Source: Algoriphagus algorifonticola
GTDB taxonomy: Bacteria; Bacteroidota; Bacteroidia; Cytophagales; Cyclobacteriaceae
DNA: 64,000 nucleotides
Direction: 5' to 3'
NCBI RefSeq assembly: GCF_007655305.1
Contig: NZ_VLOG01000017.1
Coordinates: forward strand, 73,561 to 137,560
Below are positions 51,860 through 62,103 of the stretch, piece by piece; position 1 is the stretch's first letter; each line of letters opens with the position of its first letter. The notes beneath the pieces were generated by a model that worked only from the letters and a program-made list of their open reading frames with translations, did not search any database and was not told where the DNA came from. The position numbers and the translations under genes are program-made.

Positions 51860-52447
51860 TTATTTATTCTGCGAAATCAAGAAATTACGAAATTCTTCGG
51901 TATTAAAATTACTCATCCCTTCTTGATAGAATACGATTTTACCTTGCGGGTTTACCACAAGTGTAGTGGGAATAGACTCACTTTGCAAGCTGCTATTGAG
52001 ACCATAGCTGGCATGAGCTGTGGGGAAAGCCCAACTTTTGCTTTGAATAAAACCTTTACTTTTTTCAAAATCATTGTCCAAGCCAATCAGTAAAAATTCC
52101 AGATTGGGTTGATCTTTTACTTTTTTGAAGAGCTCAGAGATATGTGGCATCTCCGCACGGCAAGGGCCACACCAAGAAGCCCAAAGATTGATAAATAGCG
52201 TCTTGCCCCTATAATCAGCTAAATTGATTTCCTTTCCTTCAAAATCCAGGAATTTACCTCTGTAATCAAACCTTTGATCTGTTAAATCTACCTGCTCAAG
52301 TTTGGGTGTGATCAGGCCGGTATAAAGCAATGCGGATTGTATTCCTCCTTGAATCACCGGCAGCAGGCCTGTGAAATAGAGGAAGGCAAAAAAGGACAAA
52401 ATCAGCCCCCAGGACTTGAGTTCTTTGAGAATGGTTGATTTTGACAT
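51860..52447 (-). CDS. TlpA-like thiol-disulfide oxidoreductase, membrane-anchored
   Basis: 195 residues. An N-terminal membrane helix (about 12-32) is followed by a thioredoxin fold with the active site WASWCGPCRAEMPHI (CxxC) and a cis-proline segment near SIPTTLVVNPQG. Works outside the cytoplasm as a disulphide reductase. It lies 40 bp upstream of the amine oxidase on the same strand and may be the first gene of that group. Confidence 0.88.
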   Translation of the reverse strand: MSKSTILKELKSWGLILSFFAFLYFTGLLPVIQGGIQSALLYTGLITPKLEQVDLTDQRFDYRGKFLDFEGKEINLADYRGKTLFINLWASWCGPCRAEMPHISELFKKVKDQPNLEFLLIGLDNDFEKSKGFIQSKSWAFPTAHASYGLNSSLQSESIPTTLVVNPQGKIVFYQEGMSNFNTEEFRNFLISQNK

Positions 52448-53173
52448 GATTTAAAATATTTAAGATTTTTGATTTACGATTTAAGGAATGGCCACTTAAT
52501 TTATTGTTGGGAATTATCTCGCTGAGGCGCGGCGGCGCAGCGAGCATTTTAATAACCACAGATAGTAAGGAGAATTATTTCTTTCAATTTGTTTTTCTAA
52601 AGCTATCTAATGGATTCCTTATGATCATGTTTTAATATTTTTGATTTACGAAATACGATTTACGAGGGGCAGAAAAACCACGACCCAATCGTTTTATATT
52701 TCATCACTCCTTAACTGTAAACCATGTGCTTTTGCAATTTCTTCAATCGAAAGACACTAATAACTCAATAACTAATAACCTTGAACTATTATATTTCCCT
52801 CCAAGAACATTGATGCTTTTGCAGACAGCTTTTTTGAAGGAATAAGTAATTTTGGATTGAAGCCTCGATGAGACCGCTTCGTTCCTTGCGGTGACGACAA
52901 TATTTTTGGTTTACGGATTACGATTTCCTAAGGGTACTAATAACTAATAACCTACCGCCATCAAAGAAAATAGATACTTCTGCTGACTGCCTCTGACTTT
53001 TTTATCCCACAGATTAACACAGATTTCTATCAGCTTTCACACTTCTAATTTCAGCCTTTCCAAAATTACCCCCACGCTTTCAGACGCTTAGTGACAAGTC
53101 TCACGGACTTTACTTTTTTGAAAGAAAAGCAGCCTTATCTTGCAGGTTCAATCGAAAGATCTTAGCCAAAAAT
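52448..53173. other. Gene-free stretch with mosaic short repeats
   Basis: About 725 bp without a gene. A segment like TTTTTGATTTACGA recurs three times (near 52467, 52640 and 52905), each with a following TACGATTT variant. ACTAATAACTAATAACC-type words occur near 52755 and 52937. There is also a GC-rich hairpin (TCGCTG ... CAGCGA near 52520-52545), a segment GAGACCGCTTCGTTCCTTGCGG near 52870 that resembles common intergenic repeats, and a CCACAGATTAACACAG-type word near 53008. The pieces look like remnants of dispersed repeats rather than regulatory sites. Confidence 0.45.
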
Positions 53174-55417
53174 ATGAATTACGAGATTAAAATTGCCACC
53201 GAACTCAACATCAAACCCCATCAGGTGAAAGCCACCATGGACTTGCTGGATGAGGGAGGAACAGTTCCTTTTATTTCACGCTACAGAAAAGAAGCAACCG
53301 GAAGCCTGGATGAAGTACAGGTTGCAGCGGTAAGAGACAGGTTGCAGCAATTACGGGATTTGGATAAACGTAGAGAGGCGGTGCTGAAGTCCATAGAGGA
53401 ACAAGGAAAGCTAAGCCCGGAACTCAAAAAGGCTGTGGAGAATGCAGAAACCATGGCTAAACTGGAGGATATCTATCTTCCTTATAAGCCGAAAAGAAGA
53501 ACCAAAGCCACCATCGCCAGAGAAAAAGGTTTGGAACCCTTAGCGGAACGTATTTTTCAGCAGGAATCAATTGATTTGGAAGAGGAAGCCTCTCAATATA
53601 TTGATGAGCAAAAGGAAGTTAAATCAGTAGAAGAAGCCCTTCAGGGAGCAAGAGATATTATTGCCGAGTGGATCAACGAAAAAGCAGATCTCAGGGAGAA
53701 AATGCGTAAGCTGTTTTTGGAAGAAGGAAATTTCACTTCCAAAATAATCCCTGGAAAAGAAGCCGAAGCGGTTAAATACAAAGATTATTTCGACTGGACA
53801 GAACCTATTAAAACAGCTCCATCTCATAGGGTTTTGGCAATGCGTAGAGGGGAAAAAGAGCTTTTTCTAATGCTTGATTCCTGTCCGGTAGAACAAGATG
53901 CCTTGGCATTGATAGAAAGAGTAGTGATTGATTCCCAAAAAAGCAATGAATCCGTAGAACAGGTGAAACTGGCGATCAAGGATTGTTATAAGCGCTTGCT
54001 CAAGCCGAGTATGGAAACAGAAGTTCGCCTTCTGACCAAAAAGAAAGCAGATGAGGAAGCCATTCGGGTTTTTGCGGAGAATTTAAAGCAGTTGCTTTTG
54101 GGAGCTCCTTTGGGTGAAAAATCTGTGATGGCAATAGATCCTGGTTTCCGTACTGGTTGTAAATTGGTGTGCTTGGGCCCACAAGGTCAATTTTTACATT
54201 ATGAAAGTATTTTTCCTCATGAGCCTCAAAAGAGAACATCGGAAGCGGGTATGACCGTCAAGGGCTTAGTGGATAAGTTTTCTATTCAGGCAATTGCCAT
54301 AGGAAATGGTACGGCAGGTAGGGAAACAGAAGCCTTTGTAAAATCTTTAGGACTGCCCAAGTCAGTCATAGTTACAATGGTCAATGAAGCAGGAGCATCC
54401 ATCTATTCTGCATCAGAAGTAGCAAGAGAGGAGTTTCCGGACTTAGATTTGACTGTTAGAGGTGCAGTTTCAATTGGCCGAAGATTGATGGACCCTTTGG
54501 CTGAATTGGTTAAAATCGACGCAAAGTCCATAGGAGTGGGACAGTACCAACACGATGTGGATCAAAATGCTTTGAAAAATGCACTGGATGATACGGTGAT
54601 GTCTGCAGTAAACGGAGTGGGAGTGGAGGTCAATACGGCATCCAAACAACTGCTGACTTATGTTTCTGGTCTAGGTCCTGTACTAGCTCAAAATATAGTA
54701 GAATTCCGAAATCAACATGGACCATTCAAGTCCAGAAGTCAGTTGCTAAAGGTTCCTCGCTTAGGTGAAAAGGCTTTCGAACAGGCAGCTGGTTTCTTGC
54801 GGATTTCACAGGCAAAGAATCCTTTGGATGCTTCGGCAGTGCACCCTGAGCGATATGCTTTGGTGGAAAGCATGGCGAAAGATCTGGGAGCTTCCATCGA
54901 TGATCTGGTAAAGTCAGAGGACTTGCGCAATCGGATCAATTTGAAGAATTACGTTTCTGAACAAGTTGGTTTACCGACTTTGCAGGATATTTTAGCTGAA
55001 TTAGCCAAGCCCGGTAGAGATCCACGGGAGAGCTTTGAAGTCTTTCAGTTTGAAGAAGGAGTAAATAGCATGGAAGATCTCCGGGTAGGAATGAAATTAC
55101 CGGGTGTGGTCACGAATATTACTGCCTTTGGAGCTTTTGTAGATGTAGGAGTTCATCAAGATGGCCTTGTTCACTTAAGCCATCTGGCAGACCGCTTTGT
55201 AAAGGATCCCAATGAGATTGTGCATGTCAATCAAAAGGTGGAGGTGACAGTTTTGGAAGTAGATATCCCAAGAAAGCGAATTGGGTTGAGTATGAAATCC
55301 GATCCATTTGCAGAGCGAGGTAAGAAAATGGAAAGGAGTTCAAAACCAGTGAAAAAAGAAGAGCCCCAAGGCACGATGGCAGAAAAGTTGGCCATGCTGA
55401 AAGGAAAGTTTAGATAA
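53174..55417 (+). CDS. tex: Tex-family RNA-binding transcription accessory protein
   Basis: 747 residues. N-terminal Tex helical part (GTVPFISRYRKEATGSLDEV), a YqgF-like RNase-H fold domain (about 315-440: VMAIDPGFRTGCKLVCLG, IAIGNGTAGRET), helix-hairpin-helix region (about 500-560), and a C-terminal S1 domain (about 640-710: GMKLPGVVTNITAFGAFVDV, LVHLSHLAD, VEVTVLEVDIPRKRIGLSM). Conserved protein implicated in transcription and RNA binding. Monocistronic, with its own terminator. Confidence 0.95.
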   Translation: MNYEIKIATELNIKPHQVKATMDLLDEGGTVPFISRYRKEATGSLDEVQVAAVRDRLQQLRDLDKRREAVLKSIEEQGKLSPELKKAVENAETMAKLEDIYLPYKPKRRTKATIAREKGLEPLAERIFQQESIDLEEEASQYIDEQKEVKSVEEALQGARDIIAEWINEKADLREKMRKLFLEEGNFTSKIIPGKEAEAVKYKDYFDWTEPIKTAPSHRVLAMRRGEKELFLMLDSCPVEQDALALIERVVIDSQKSNESVEQVKLAIKDCYKRLLKPSMETEVRLLTKKKADEEAIRVFAENLKQLLLGAPLGEKSVMAIDPGFRTGCKLVCLGPQGQFLHYESIFPHEPQKRTSEAGMTVKGLVDKFSIQAIAIGNGTAGRETEAFVKSLGLPKSVIVTMVNEAGASIYSASEVAREEFPDLDLTVRGAVSIGRRLMDPLAELVKIDAKSIGVGQYQHDVDQNALKNALDDTVMSAVNGVGVEVNTASKQLLTYVSGLGPVLAQNIVEFRNQHGPFKSRSQLLKVPRLGEKAFEQAAGFLRISQAKNPLDASAVHPERYALVESMAKDLGASIDDLVKSEDLRNRINLKNYVSEQVGLPTLQDILAELAKPGRDPRESFEVFQFEEGVNSMEDLRVGMKLPGVVTNITAFGAFVDVGVHQDGLVHLSHLADRFVKDPNEIVHVNQKVEVTVLEVDIPRKRIGLSMKSDPFAERGKKMERSSKPVKKEEPQGTMAEKLAMLKGKFR

Positions 55418-55443
55418 GTTAGAATTGTGAAGTTTGAAATATG

Positions 55444-55479
55444 AAAAAGCGCGATTCCGGAAGGGGTTGCGTTTTTTTT
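55444..55479 (+). terminator. Terminator of tex
   Basis: A stem with a GGAA tetraloop (G-C and G-U pairs, AAAAA...CGC base) is followed by eight T. It starts 26 bp after the tex stop. Confidence 0.8.
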
Positions 55480-55628
55480 ATTTTACAATTGATTATTTCA
55501 CCATAGAGGATAGAGAGAAATTCATGGAGAGTAAAAGGGGGAGGGGCTAATTTTGATCAATTTTAACCAATAATTTTTCCTAGAAAAAGGAAACTCGAAA
55601 GTCAGTGTTTTAATAAAACTAATATTTG

Positions 55629-55657
55629 AAAAATACCCTGTTCAGGGTATTTTTTTT
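55629..55657. terminator. Possible bidirectional terminator before the tracrRNA
   Basis: AAAATACCC / GGGTATTTT hairpin followed by T runs on the plus strand and by T on the minus strand. It would insulate the CRISPR RNA region from tex readthrough. Confidence 0.65.
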
Positions 55658-55695
55658 TGAATTGAAGTCCCTATTTTGCTTTTGAAACTAAGGAG

Positions 55696-55770
55696 TAAAA
55701 ATAAAGCCCTACAGAAGTATGCGGGGCTAAGAAATCTTCGGCTTATAGCCTTGTTGTGAATTGTCTTTCA
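55696..55770 (-). ncRNA. tracrRNA of the type II-C system
   Basis: Minus-strand RNA of about 75 nt. The 5' part (55753-55770) is the anti-repeat: its complement GTTGTGAATTG is identical to the first 11 nt of the repeat as transcribed, then after a one-base bulge CTTTCA also matches. Next come a small hairpin (GGCTATAAGCC, 55741-55751) and a terminal stem AGCCC / GGGCT (55705-55709 with 55724-55728) followed by TTTATTTTT. This is the canonical order anti-repeat, nexus hairpin, terminator. The 5' end is a prediction from the promoter. It is transcribed leftward, opposite to cas9. Confidence 0.88.
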
Positions 55771-55773
55771 TTT

Positions 55774-55804
55774 CAAATGTAAAAATAAAAAATTATGGAA
55801 CAAA
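55774..55804 (-). promoter_or_regulatory. Promoter of the tracrRNA, overlapping cas9 start
   Basis: On the minus strand, TTTG (55801-55804), exactly 19 nt, then TACATTTG (55774-55781), a perfect Bacteroidota consensus. The -33 element lies in cas9 codon 3, and the -7 element lies in the cas9 5' leader and overlaps the anti-repeat edge. Confidence 0.75.
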
Positions 55805-58800
55805 TTTTTGGGATTGATTTAGGAACGAATTCTATTGGAGCAGCACTTAGAGAAGGAAAGCAATTTCCTTGGTATGGAGTCTACACTTTTAAAAAGGGAA
55901 TTGGTGAGGGTAAGGCTGGAGAATATTCTTTTGCTGCCGAGAGAACATCTAATAGGTCATCTAGAAGACTTTACAATGCTCGTAGATACCGTATTTGGGC
56001 TACCCTTGAATGTTTAATTACAAATGGTTATTGTCCATTGACTTTAGAAAAACTGGATCAATGGAGAAAATACTCTAAAGGTGAAGGAAGGAAATTTCCT
56101 GTTGAAGATGATGACTTTCAGAAATGGATTAAACTAGATTTCAACCATGATGGAAAGCCTGATTGTTTAAGTCCATATCAGTTAAGAAAGGAAATAGCCA
56201 ACTCTACTCTGGATTTATCTATTGAAACTAATCGGTTTAAAATAGGTAGGTCACTGTTTCATATTGCTCAAAGAAGAGGATTTAAAAGTAGTCGAAAGAA
56301 TGGGTCAAATGAAAAGGTGGCTATTTACAAAGGAAGTTCGGAAACAGGGACTATTGGTAGAAATGAATATGAACAACTTTTGGAAGATCATAAAACATTA
56401 GGTGGTGCTTTTGCTCATTTGGAAAATTTAGGAGTTCGAATTAGAAATAGATATACCCTTAGATCTGATTATGAGAAAGAAGTTGATATTATTTTGGAAG
56501 TTCAGAATCTGGAAGATTCTCAATTTAAAACGGAAATAAAAAAGGCAATTTTTTTTCAGCGGCCTTTAAGATCTCAAAAGGGTTTGGTTGGTAAATGTAC
56601 TTTAGAGCCGAAAAAACCAAGATGTCCGATAAGTCACCCATTATTTGAGGAGTACAGAGCTTGGAGTTTTTTAAATAATATAAAGTATTTTGATTCTGAA
56701 ACTGGAAAGCTAGAACCACTTCCATTGAATCTTAAAGAAGAGTTATTCAATGAGAAATTTTTCTTGAAAGGGAAAAATGACTTTAAGTTTATTCAAATTA
56801 ATAAGTATATCCAAAAAATCACTAATAAGAAATTGAAGCTTAATTACAAGGATGATACAACTGTTCCTGCTTGTCCTGTTTCTGCTCGTCTTAGATCTTT
56901 GTTTGGAGAGGATTGGAAAGATTTCCAACATACAAAGTCGATTTTTAAATATGGTAAAAGGAAAGAAATATCTTATACAATTGAAGATATTTGGCACATT
57001 CTATTTTCGTTTGAAGATGAAGAAATTTTAGAAGATTTTTTTAAAAAGAATTTTGATTTCAATGAAGGCCAATTAAAGGAATTGAAATCCTTGTGGAGTT
57101 CTTTTCCAGTTGGATATGCTTCCTTAAGCCTTAAAGCGATAAACTGTATTTTACCTTTTTTAAGAGAAGGATTAGTTTATACGGAAGCTGTTTTGCTTGC
57201 CAAAATTCCAGAGGTTATTGGAAAGGGTAAATTCAATGAAAATGAGGTTTTTATTAAAAAAAGAATTACTGATGCAATTGAAGAAAATAGGAGACAAAAA
57301 AAGGTGATTTCAATTGTTAATAAATTAATTTCAGACTATCACCTATCTGATTATAAGCAAGGTTATAAAAATCCTCAATATGACCTTGATCAAGATGATT
57401 TTAATGATGTTCATAAATCAATTTTGGCGCACTTTGGTGAAGAATCCTGGAATAAAGAGTCAGAAAAAGATTATTTCATAAGTAACGCAAGAGATTTATA
57501 TCAAAAGTTTTTTAAATCACAGGATAGAAAGCATTTTTTTAGTCCGCATTTACTAGACTACATAAAAGAAATTCTAAAGGATGAATTTCATATTGATCTT
57601 AAAGAACTAAAAAAGCTTTATCATCCATCTCAGATAGATATTTACTCACCAGCAAAAAGAGCTGATGATGGAAATTTATATCTTCCTAGCCCTAAAACTG
57701 GATCCTTCAAAAATCCTATGGCATATAAAACTTTATTTGAATTGAGGAAAGTAATAAATCATCTAATTAAAGAAGGCAAAATTAATGAAGATACAAGGGT
57801 AGTGGTTGAAGTGGCACGTGACTTAAATGATGCAAACAAGAGATGGGCAATTGAAACCTATCAAAGAAATAGAGAGAATGAAAATCGAGAAATTGCATTT
57901 GCGATCTCTCAATTAATTAAAGATCCAGATTTTAGGGGTAATGCAGACCCAGATAATCAGACAGATAGAGAAAAACTAAGGCTTTGGACAGAACAAAGCT
58001 CGGACCCTAATGAATTTTGGAAAGAAATTCTTGCTACAAAAGATGATGTGAAGAAGTTTAGACTTTGGAAGGAACAAGGGTGTAAATGTATGTATACAGG
58101 TGAATTAATTCCTCTAACAAAACTATTTGATAAAAATATTATTCACTTTGAACACACTATACCCAGAAGCAAATCATTTGATAATTCTTTAGCAAACTTG
58201 ACAGTTTGTTACGCTAAGTATAATACGGATGTAAAAAAGAATAATCTACCAGTTGAACTTCCAAATTATGATAAAGATACCTCCGAGGGAAAAGCAATAA
58301 AGCCCCAGTTAGTTGATTGGGAGAAAAGGGTGGAATCTTTATATAACCAAATTGAAATAGCGAAATCCAAGTCAAGAGGAGCAATAGATAAGGCGACAAA
58401 AGATGATGCTATTCGGAAAAAGCACATGCTTCAAATGGAATTGGATTATTGGAAAAACAAACTTGATAGATTCACAAGAAAAGATGTTCCAACAGGTTTT
58501 AAAAACAGTCAATTAATAGATAGCCAATTAATTGCTAAATATGCTTTTCATTATTTGAAAACGGTTTTTAATAGAGTTGATGTTCAAAAGGGAACCGTAA
58601 CTTCATTATTTAGAAAAATTTATGGAATTCAGCCTAAAGAAGAATCAAAGGATAGAGGTAAACATTATCATCATGCAATTGATGCAGCAGTATTGACTTT
58701 GATACCGAAAGCAGCTGAGAGAGAAGCTATTTTACAAAAGTACTTCTTAGATAGTGAAAACAGCCAATTTAAAGATTATCCAATTGCTCCGTTTGAGGGA

Positions 58801-59922
58801 TTTGGTCATCATATGCTTGATGGTATAAAACAAAAAATTCTTATCAATAATGTACCCAATAAAGATCAAGCTTTTTCTCCTGGTAGAAAATTAGTCAGGA
58901 AAAGAGGTAGAGTTGTTTGGCTAAGAGATAAAAATGGAAATTTGATCTTGGATTTGGAAGGGAAAAAAGTCCCAAAAGTTGCTACAGGCGATTCTGTACG
59001 GGGACAACTTCATTTGGATACATTTTACGGTAAAATAAAAGTCGTTCAAAGAAGTGAGAATGGTGGGCCGAAAAGAGATGATGATGGGAGTTTTCTGTAT
59101 AGCCAGGTTAATGGTAAGGATGAAATGTGGTTAGTTGGAAGAAAGCCAATAACAGATTTAAAAATAGATAAAGATGTTATAGTTGATCCATTTATAAAAA
59201 CCCACATTCAAAATCAAATTGCTTCTGGAATCTCACTTTCAGAGTTGAGAGATTTTAATGGTAAAATTATTAGAAGAATTAGAGTCAGGGTTAAAGCAGG
59301 TAGGGGATTTCTTGATGCGGATAATATAACAGAGCTAAAGGAGCAGACCTATAAGTCTAAATATGATTACAAGAATATCTATTACACCAATTCTGGAGAT
59401 AATTATGCTTTTGGGTATTATAAAGGAATCCACCAAAGAAAGATAGTTCCAATCAACCTTTTTGAAGCATCTAAAGTTGGAAAGCTAAATGGTAGTTACA
59501 AACTTGAAGATTTTTTTGAAAAAAGAATAAAAATTGGTTCAGGAAAAAATCTAGAAGAGGTTGATTTGTATCACGTTTTTCAAGTTGGACAAAAAGTATT
59601 GATTTATTATTCAGAAATAAAAGAACTAAAAGGATTAGAAAATAAAGAGTTGTCTGCTCGGCTCTATTTTGTCAAAAAGCTGGCGGATGCAAATCAAAGT
59701 AAAATTCAGTTCCAACATCACTTGGAGGGTAGAGACGATCAAAAGCTTTCTATTGACTTTCCTAAAGATGTTTTTGGCACAAAGGGTAAGGATGGGTTTT
59801 CATCTTTTAGTCCTGACTTTATTGCCCCAAGATTACTACTAACACCTTCAAATTTCAATTTCGCCATTGAAGGAAAGGAATTTATTTTTGGGTTAGATGG
59901 AGGGATTAAATTAAAGGTTTAA
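55795..59922 (+). CDS. cas9: Cas9 endonuclease, type II-C
   Basis: 1375 residues, long for II-C. RuvC-I GIDLGTNSIG with D8; Arg-rich bridge helix (about 48-75, SNRSSRRLYNARRYRIW); a large recognition lobe (about 76-650); RuvC-II VVVEVARDLN with E672; HNH with CMYTGELIPL (the zinc-like C-x-x-x) and FEHTIPRSKSFDNSLANLTV with catalytic H787; RuvC-III HYHHAIDAAVLTLI with H960 and D963; C-terminal PAM-interacting part (about 1050-1375). All nuclease residues are present, so it should cut both strands. The start ATG overlaps the tracrRNA promoter on the opposite strand. No cas4 or csn2 is present, consistent with II-C. Confidence 0.96.
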   Translation: MEQIFGIDLGTNSIGAALREGKQFPWYGVYTFKKGIGEGKAGEYSFAAERTSNRSSRRLYNARRYRIWATLECLITNGYCPLTLEKLDQWRKYSKGEGRKFPVEDDDFQKWIKLDFNHDGKPDCLSPYQLRKEIANSTLDLSIETNRFKIGRSLFHIAQRRGFKSSRKNGSNEKVAIYKGSSETGTIGRNEYEQLLEDHKTLGGAFAHLENLGVRIRNRYTLRSDYEKEVDIILEVQNLEDSQFKTEIKKAIFFQRPLRSQKGLVGKCTLEPKKPRCPISHPLFEEYRAWSFLNNIKYFDSETGKLEPLPLNLKEELFNEKFFLKGKNDFKFIQINKYIQKITNKKLKLNYKDDTTVPACPVSARLRSLFGEDWKDFQHTKSIFKYGKRKEISYTIEDIWHILFSFEDEEILEDFFKKNFDFNEGQLKELKSLWSSFPVGYASLSLKAINCILPFLREGLVYTEAVLLAKIPEVIGKGKFNENEVFIKKRITDAIEENRRQKKVISIVNKLISDYHLSDYKQGYKNPQYDLDQDDFNDVHKSILAHFGEESWNKESEKDYFISNARDLYQKFFKSQDRKHFFSPHLLDYIKEILKDEFHIDLKELKKLYHPSQIDIYSPAKRADDGNLYLPSPKTGSFKNPMAYKTLFELRKVINHLIKEGKINEDTRVVVEVARDLNDANKRWAIETYQRNRENENREIAFAISQLIKDPDFRGNADPDNQTDREKLRLWTEQSSDPNEFWKEILATKDDVKKFRLWKEQGCKCMYTGELIPLTKLFDKNIIHFEHTIPRSKSFDNSLANLTVCYAKYNTDVKKNNLPVELPNYDKDTSEGKAIKPQLVDWEKRVESLYNQIEIAKSKSRGAIDKATKDDAIRKKHMLQMELDYWKNKLDRFTRKDVPTGFKNSQLIDSQLIAKYAFHYLKTVFNRVDVQKGTVTSLFRKIYGIQPKEESKDRGKHYHHAIDAAVLTLIPKAAEREAILQKYFLDSENSQFKDYPIAPFEGFGHHMLDGIKQKILINNVPNKDQAFSPGRKLVRKRGRVVWLRDKNGNLILDLEGKKVPKVATGDSVRGQLHLDTFYGKIKVVQRSENGGPKRDDDGSFLYSQVNGKDEMWLVGRKPITDLKIDKDVIVDPFIKTHIQNQIASGISLSELRDFNGKIIRRIRVRVKAGRGFLDADNITELKEQTYKSKYDYKNIYYTNSGDNYAFGYYKGIHQRKIVPINLFEASKVGKLNGSYKLEDFFEKRIKIGSGKNLEEVDLYHVFQVGQKVLIYYSEIKELKGLENKELSARLYFVKKLADANQSKIQFQHHLEGRDDQKLSIDFPKDVFGTKGKDGFSSFSPDFIAPRLLLTPSNFNFAIEGKEFIFGLDGGIKLKV

Positions 59923-60017
59923 AAGGAATAATGGCAGTCGTATGAAGTCTATTGTTAGGTGAATATCAAGGAGAATATCTTATTGGAAATCGAGATTTAT
60001 AGGTTCTATATTGTGAT

Positions 60018-60043
60018 CTTCCAAAGTTCTAAAACTTTGGAAG
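60018..60043. repeat. REP-like palindrome, copy 1 (upstream of RAYT)
   Basis: Perfect 11-bp arms CTTCCAAAGTT / AACTTTGGAAG around CTAA. Same family as 60277-60309, 60666-60699 and 61967-61995. Confidence 0.8.
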
Positions 60044-60076
60044 AGCTTTAATATGCTAGTCAAAAAAACTTAACCG

Positions 60077-60655
60077 ATGGAACCAGGTCAATCCTACCAT
60101 ATCTACAATCACGCCAATGGAATAGAGCAAATCTTTCAAGAAGAGGAAAATTATAGATTCTTTTTAAAGCAATACGCAAAGTATTTGGGTGGAGTGGTAG
60201 ATACTTATGCTTATTGCCTGATGCCTAACCATTTTCATTTACTAGTTGGCGTGAAGCTGGAGGACGAATTGAAGTCAACTTTTCCAAAGTTCGAAACTTT
60301 GGAAAAGTTAATCTCTAAGCAATTTGCTAACTTCTTTAGTTCTTACACTCAGTCTTTTAATAAAGTTTATAGCAGAAGAGGAAGTTTATTTATTAAGAAC
60401 TTTAAAAGAACCCCCATTCTCGACGAGCGCCAATGGCAAGAGACTTTCCTTTATATCCACCTCAACCCAGTGAAGCATGGCTTTGTCAAAGTTCATCAGG
60501 ATTGGAAGTGGTCAAGTTGGCATGCATATCAAGATCTCAACAAGCCTTCAAATTTAGAAAGAGATTATTTCACTAATTTCTTTGATGGTTGGGGACATGT
60601 GAGAAATATGATGGAAGTGAAAAAAGAATGGTTGATGAATAAAAGTTTGGAATAG
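60077..60655 (+). CDS. IS200-like REP-associated tyrosine transposase (RAYT)
   Basis: 192 residues, Y1 transposase fold. N-terminal SYHIYNHANG, then the HUH motif LMPNHFHLLV (H52, H54), and the catalytic-tyrosine signature YIHLNPVKHGFV (Y126). C-terminal SWHAYQDL...LERDYFTNFF matches REP-associated transposases, which move or process palindromic repeats. It is located between cas9 and cas1 on the same strand and is itself surrounded by four short palindromes, one inside its coding sequence. The intact frame suggests it was active recently. It is not part of the CRISPR machinery. Confidence 0.88.
   Translation: MEPGQSYHIYNHANGIEQIFQEEENYRFFLKQYAKYLGGVVDTYAYCLMPNHFHLLVGVKLEDELKSTFPKFETLEKLISKQFANFFSSYTQSFNKVYSRRGSLFIKNFKRTPILDERQWQETFLYIHLNPVKHGFVKVHQDWKWSSWHAYQDLNKPSNLERDYFTNFFDGWGHVRNMMEVKKEWLMNKSLE
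60277..60309. repeat. REP-like palindrome, copy 2 (inside the RAYT gene)
   Basis: Perfect 15-bp arms AACTTTTCCAAAGTT / AACTTTGGAAAAGTT around CGA, within codons 67-78 of the RAYT gene (residues STFPKFETLEKL), with the frame kept open. Confidence 0.85.
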
Positions 60656-60665
60656 TAGATCGGAA

Positions 60666-60699
60666 AACTTTTCTAAAGTTCTAAAAATTTAGAAAAGTT
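60666..60699. repeat. REP-like palindrome, copy 3 (between RAYT and cas1)
   Basis: 15-bp arms with one mismatch, AACTTTTCTAAAGTT / AAATTTAGAAAAGTT, around CTAA. Confidence 0.8.
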
Positions 60700-60722
60700 A
60701 ACTCTCGGTAAACCTTATAAAC

Positions 60723-61959
<1,237 letters not shown>

Positions 61960-61966
61960 ATTGAAG

Positions 61967-61995
61967 CTTTTCCAAAGTTCTAAACTTTGGAAAAG
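61967..61995. repeat. REP-like palindrome, copy 4 (after cas2)
   Basis: Perfect 13-bp arms CTTTTCCAAAGTT / AACTTTGGAAAAG around CTA, 8 bp after the cas2 stop. It could stop cas transcription, though no T run follows. Confidence 0.8.
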
Positions 61996-62064
61996 ATAAA
62001 ACCTACCTATTTCCACATTTCACTCTTCAGTTCCAATAAATTTTTTAATCCTAAAATAGCACAT

Positions 62065-62103
62065 AAAAAACAGCATACCAGCCACTTAGCGTGGGGTATG
62101 CTG
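62065..62103 (-). terminator. Terminator of the pre-crRNA at the left end of the array
   Basis: On the minus strand CAGCATACC (62095-62103) pairs with GGTATGCTG (62071-62079), with an inner CCAC / GTGG stem, then TTTTTT (62065-62070). The first 4 bases of the stem (CAGC) are the end of the last repeat, so the array terminates right after it. Confidence 0.8.

Larger units (their letters stand above)
55418..55794. other. Intergenic region between tex and cas9
   Basis: Contains the tex terminator (55444-55479), a second hairpin (55629-55657), the tracrRNA gene and its promoter (listed separately). The 55480-55628 part shows no gene or motif I can support. Confidence 0.6.

Noticed and set aside
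59923..60076. A cas4 or csn2 gene between cas9 and cas1.
   Set aside because: Only the RAYT gene and palindromes occur; the absence of both genes supports type II-C.
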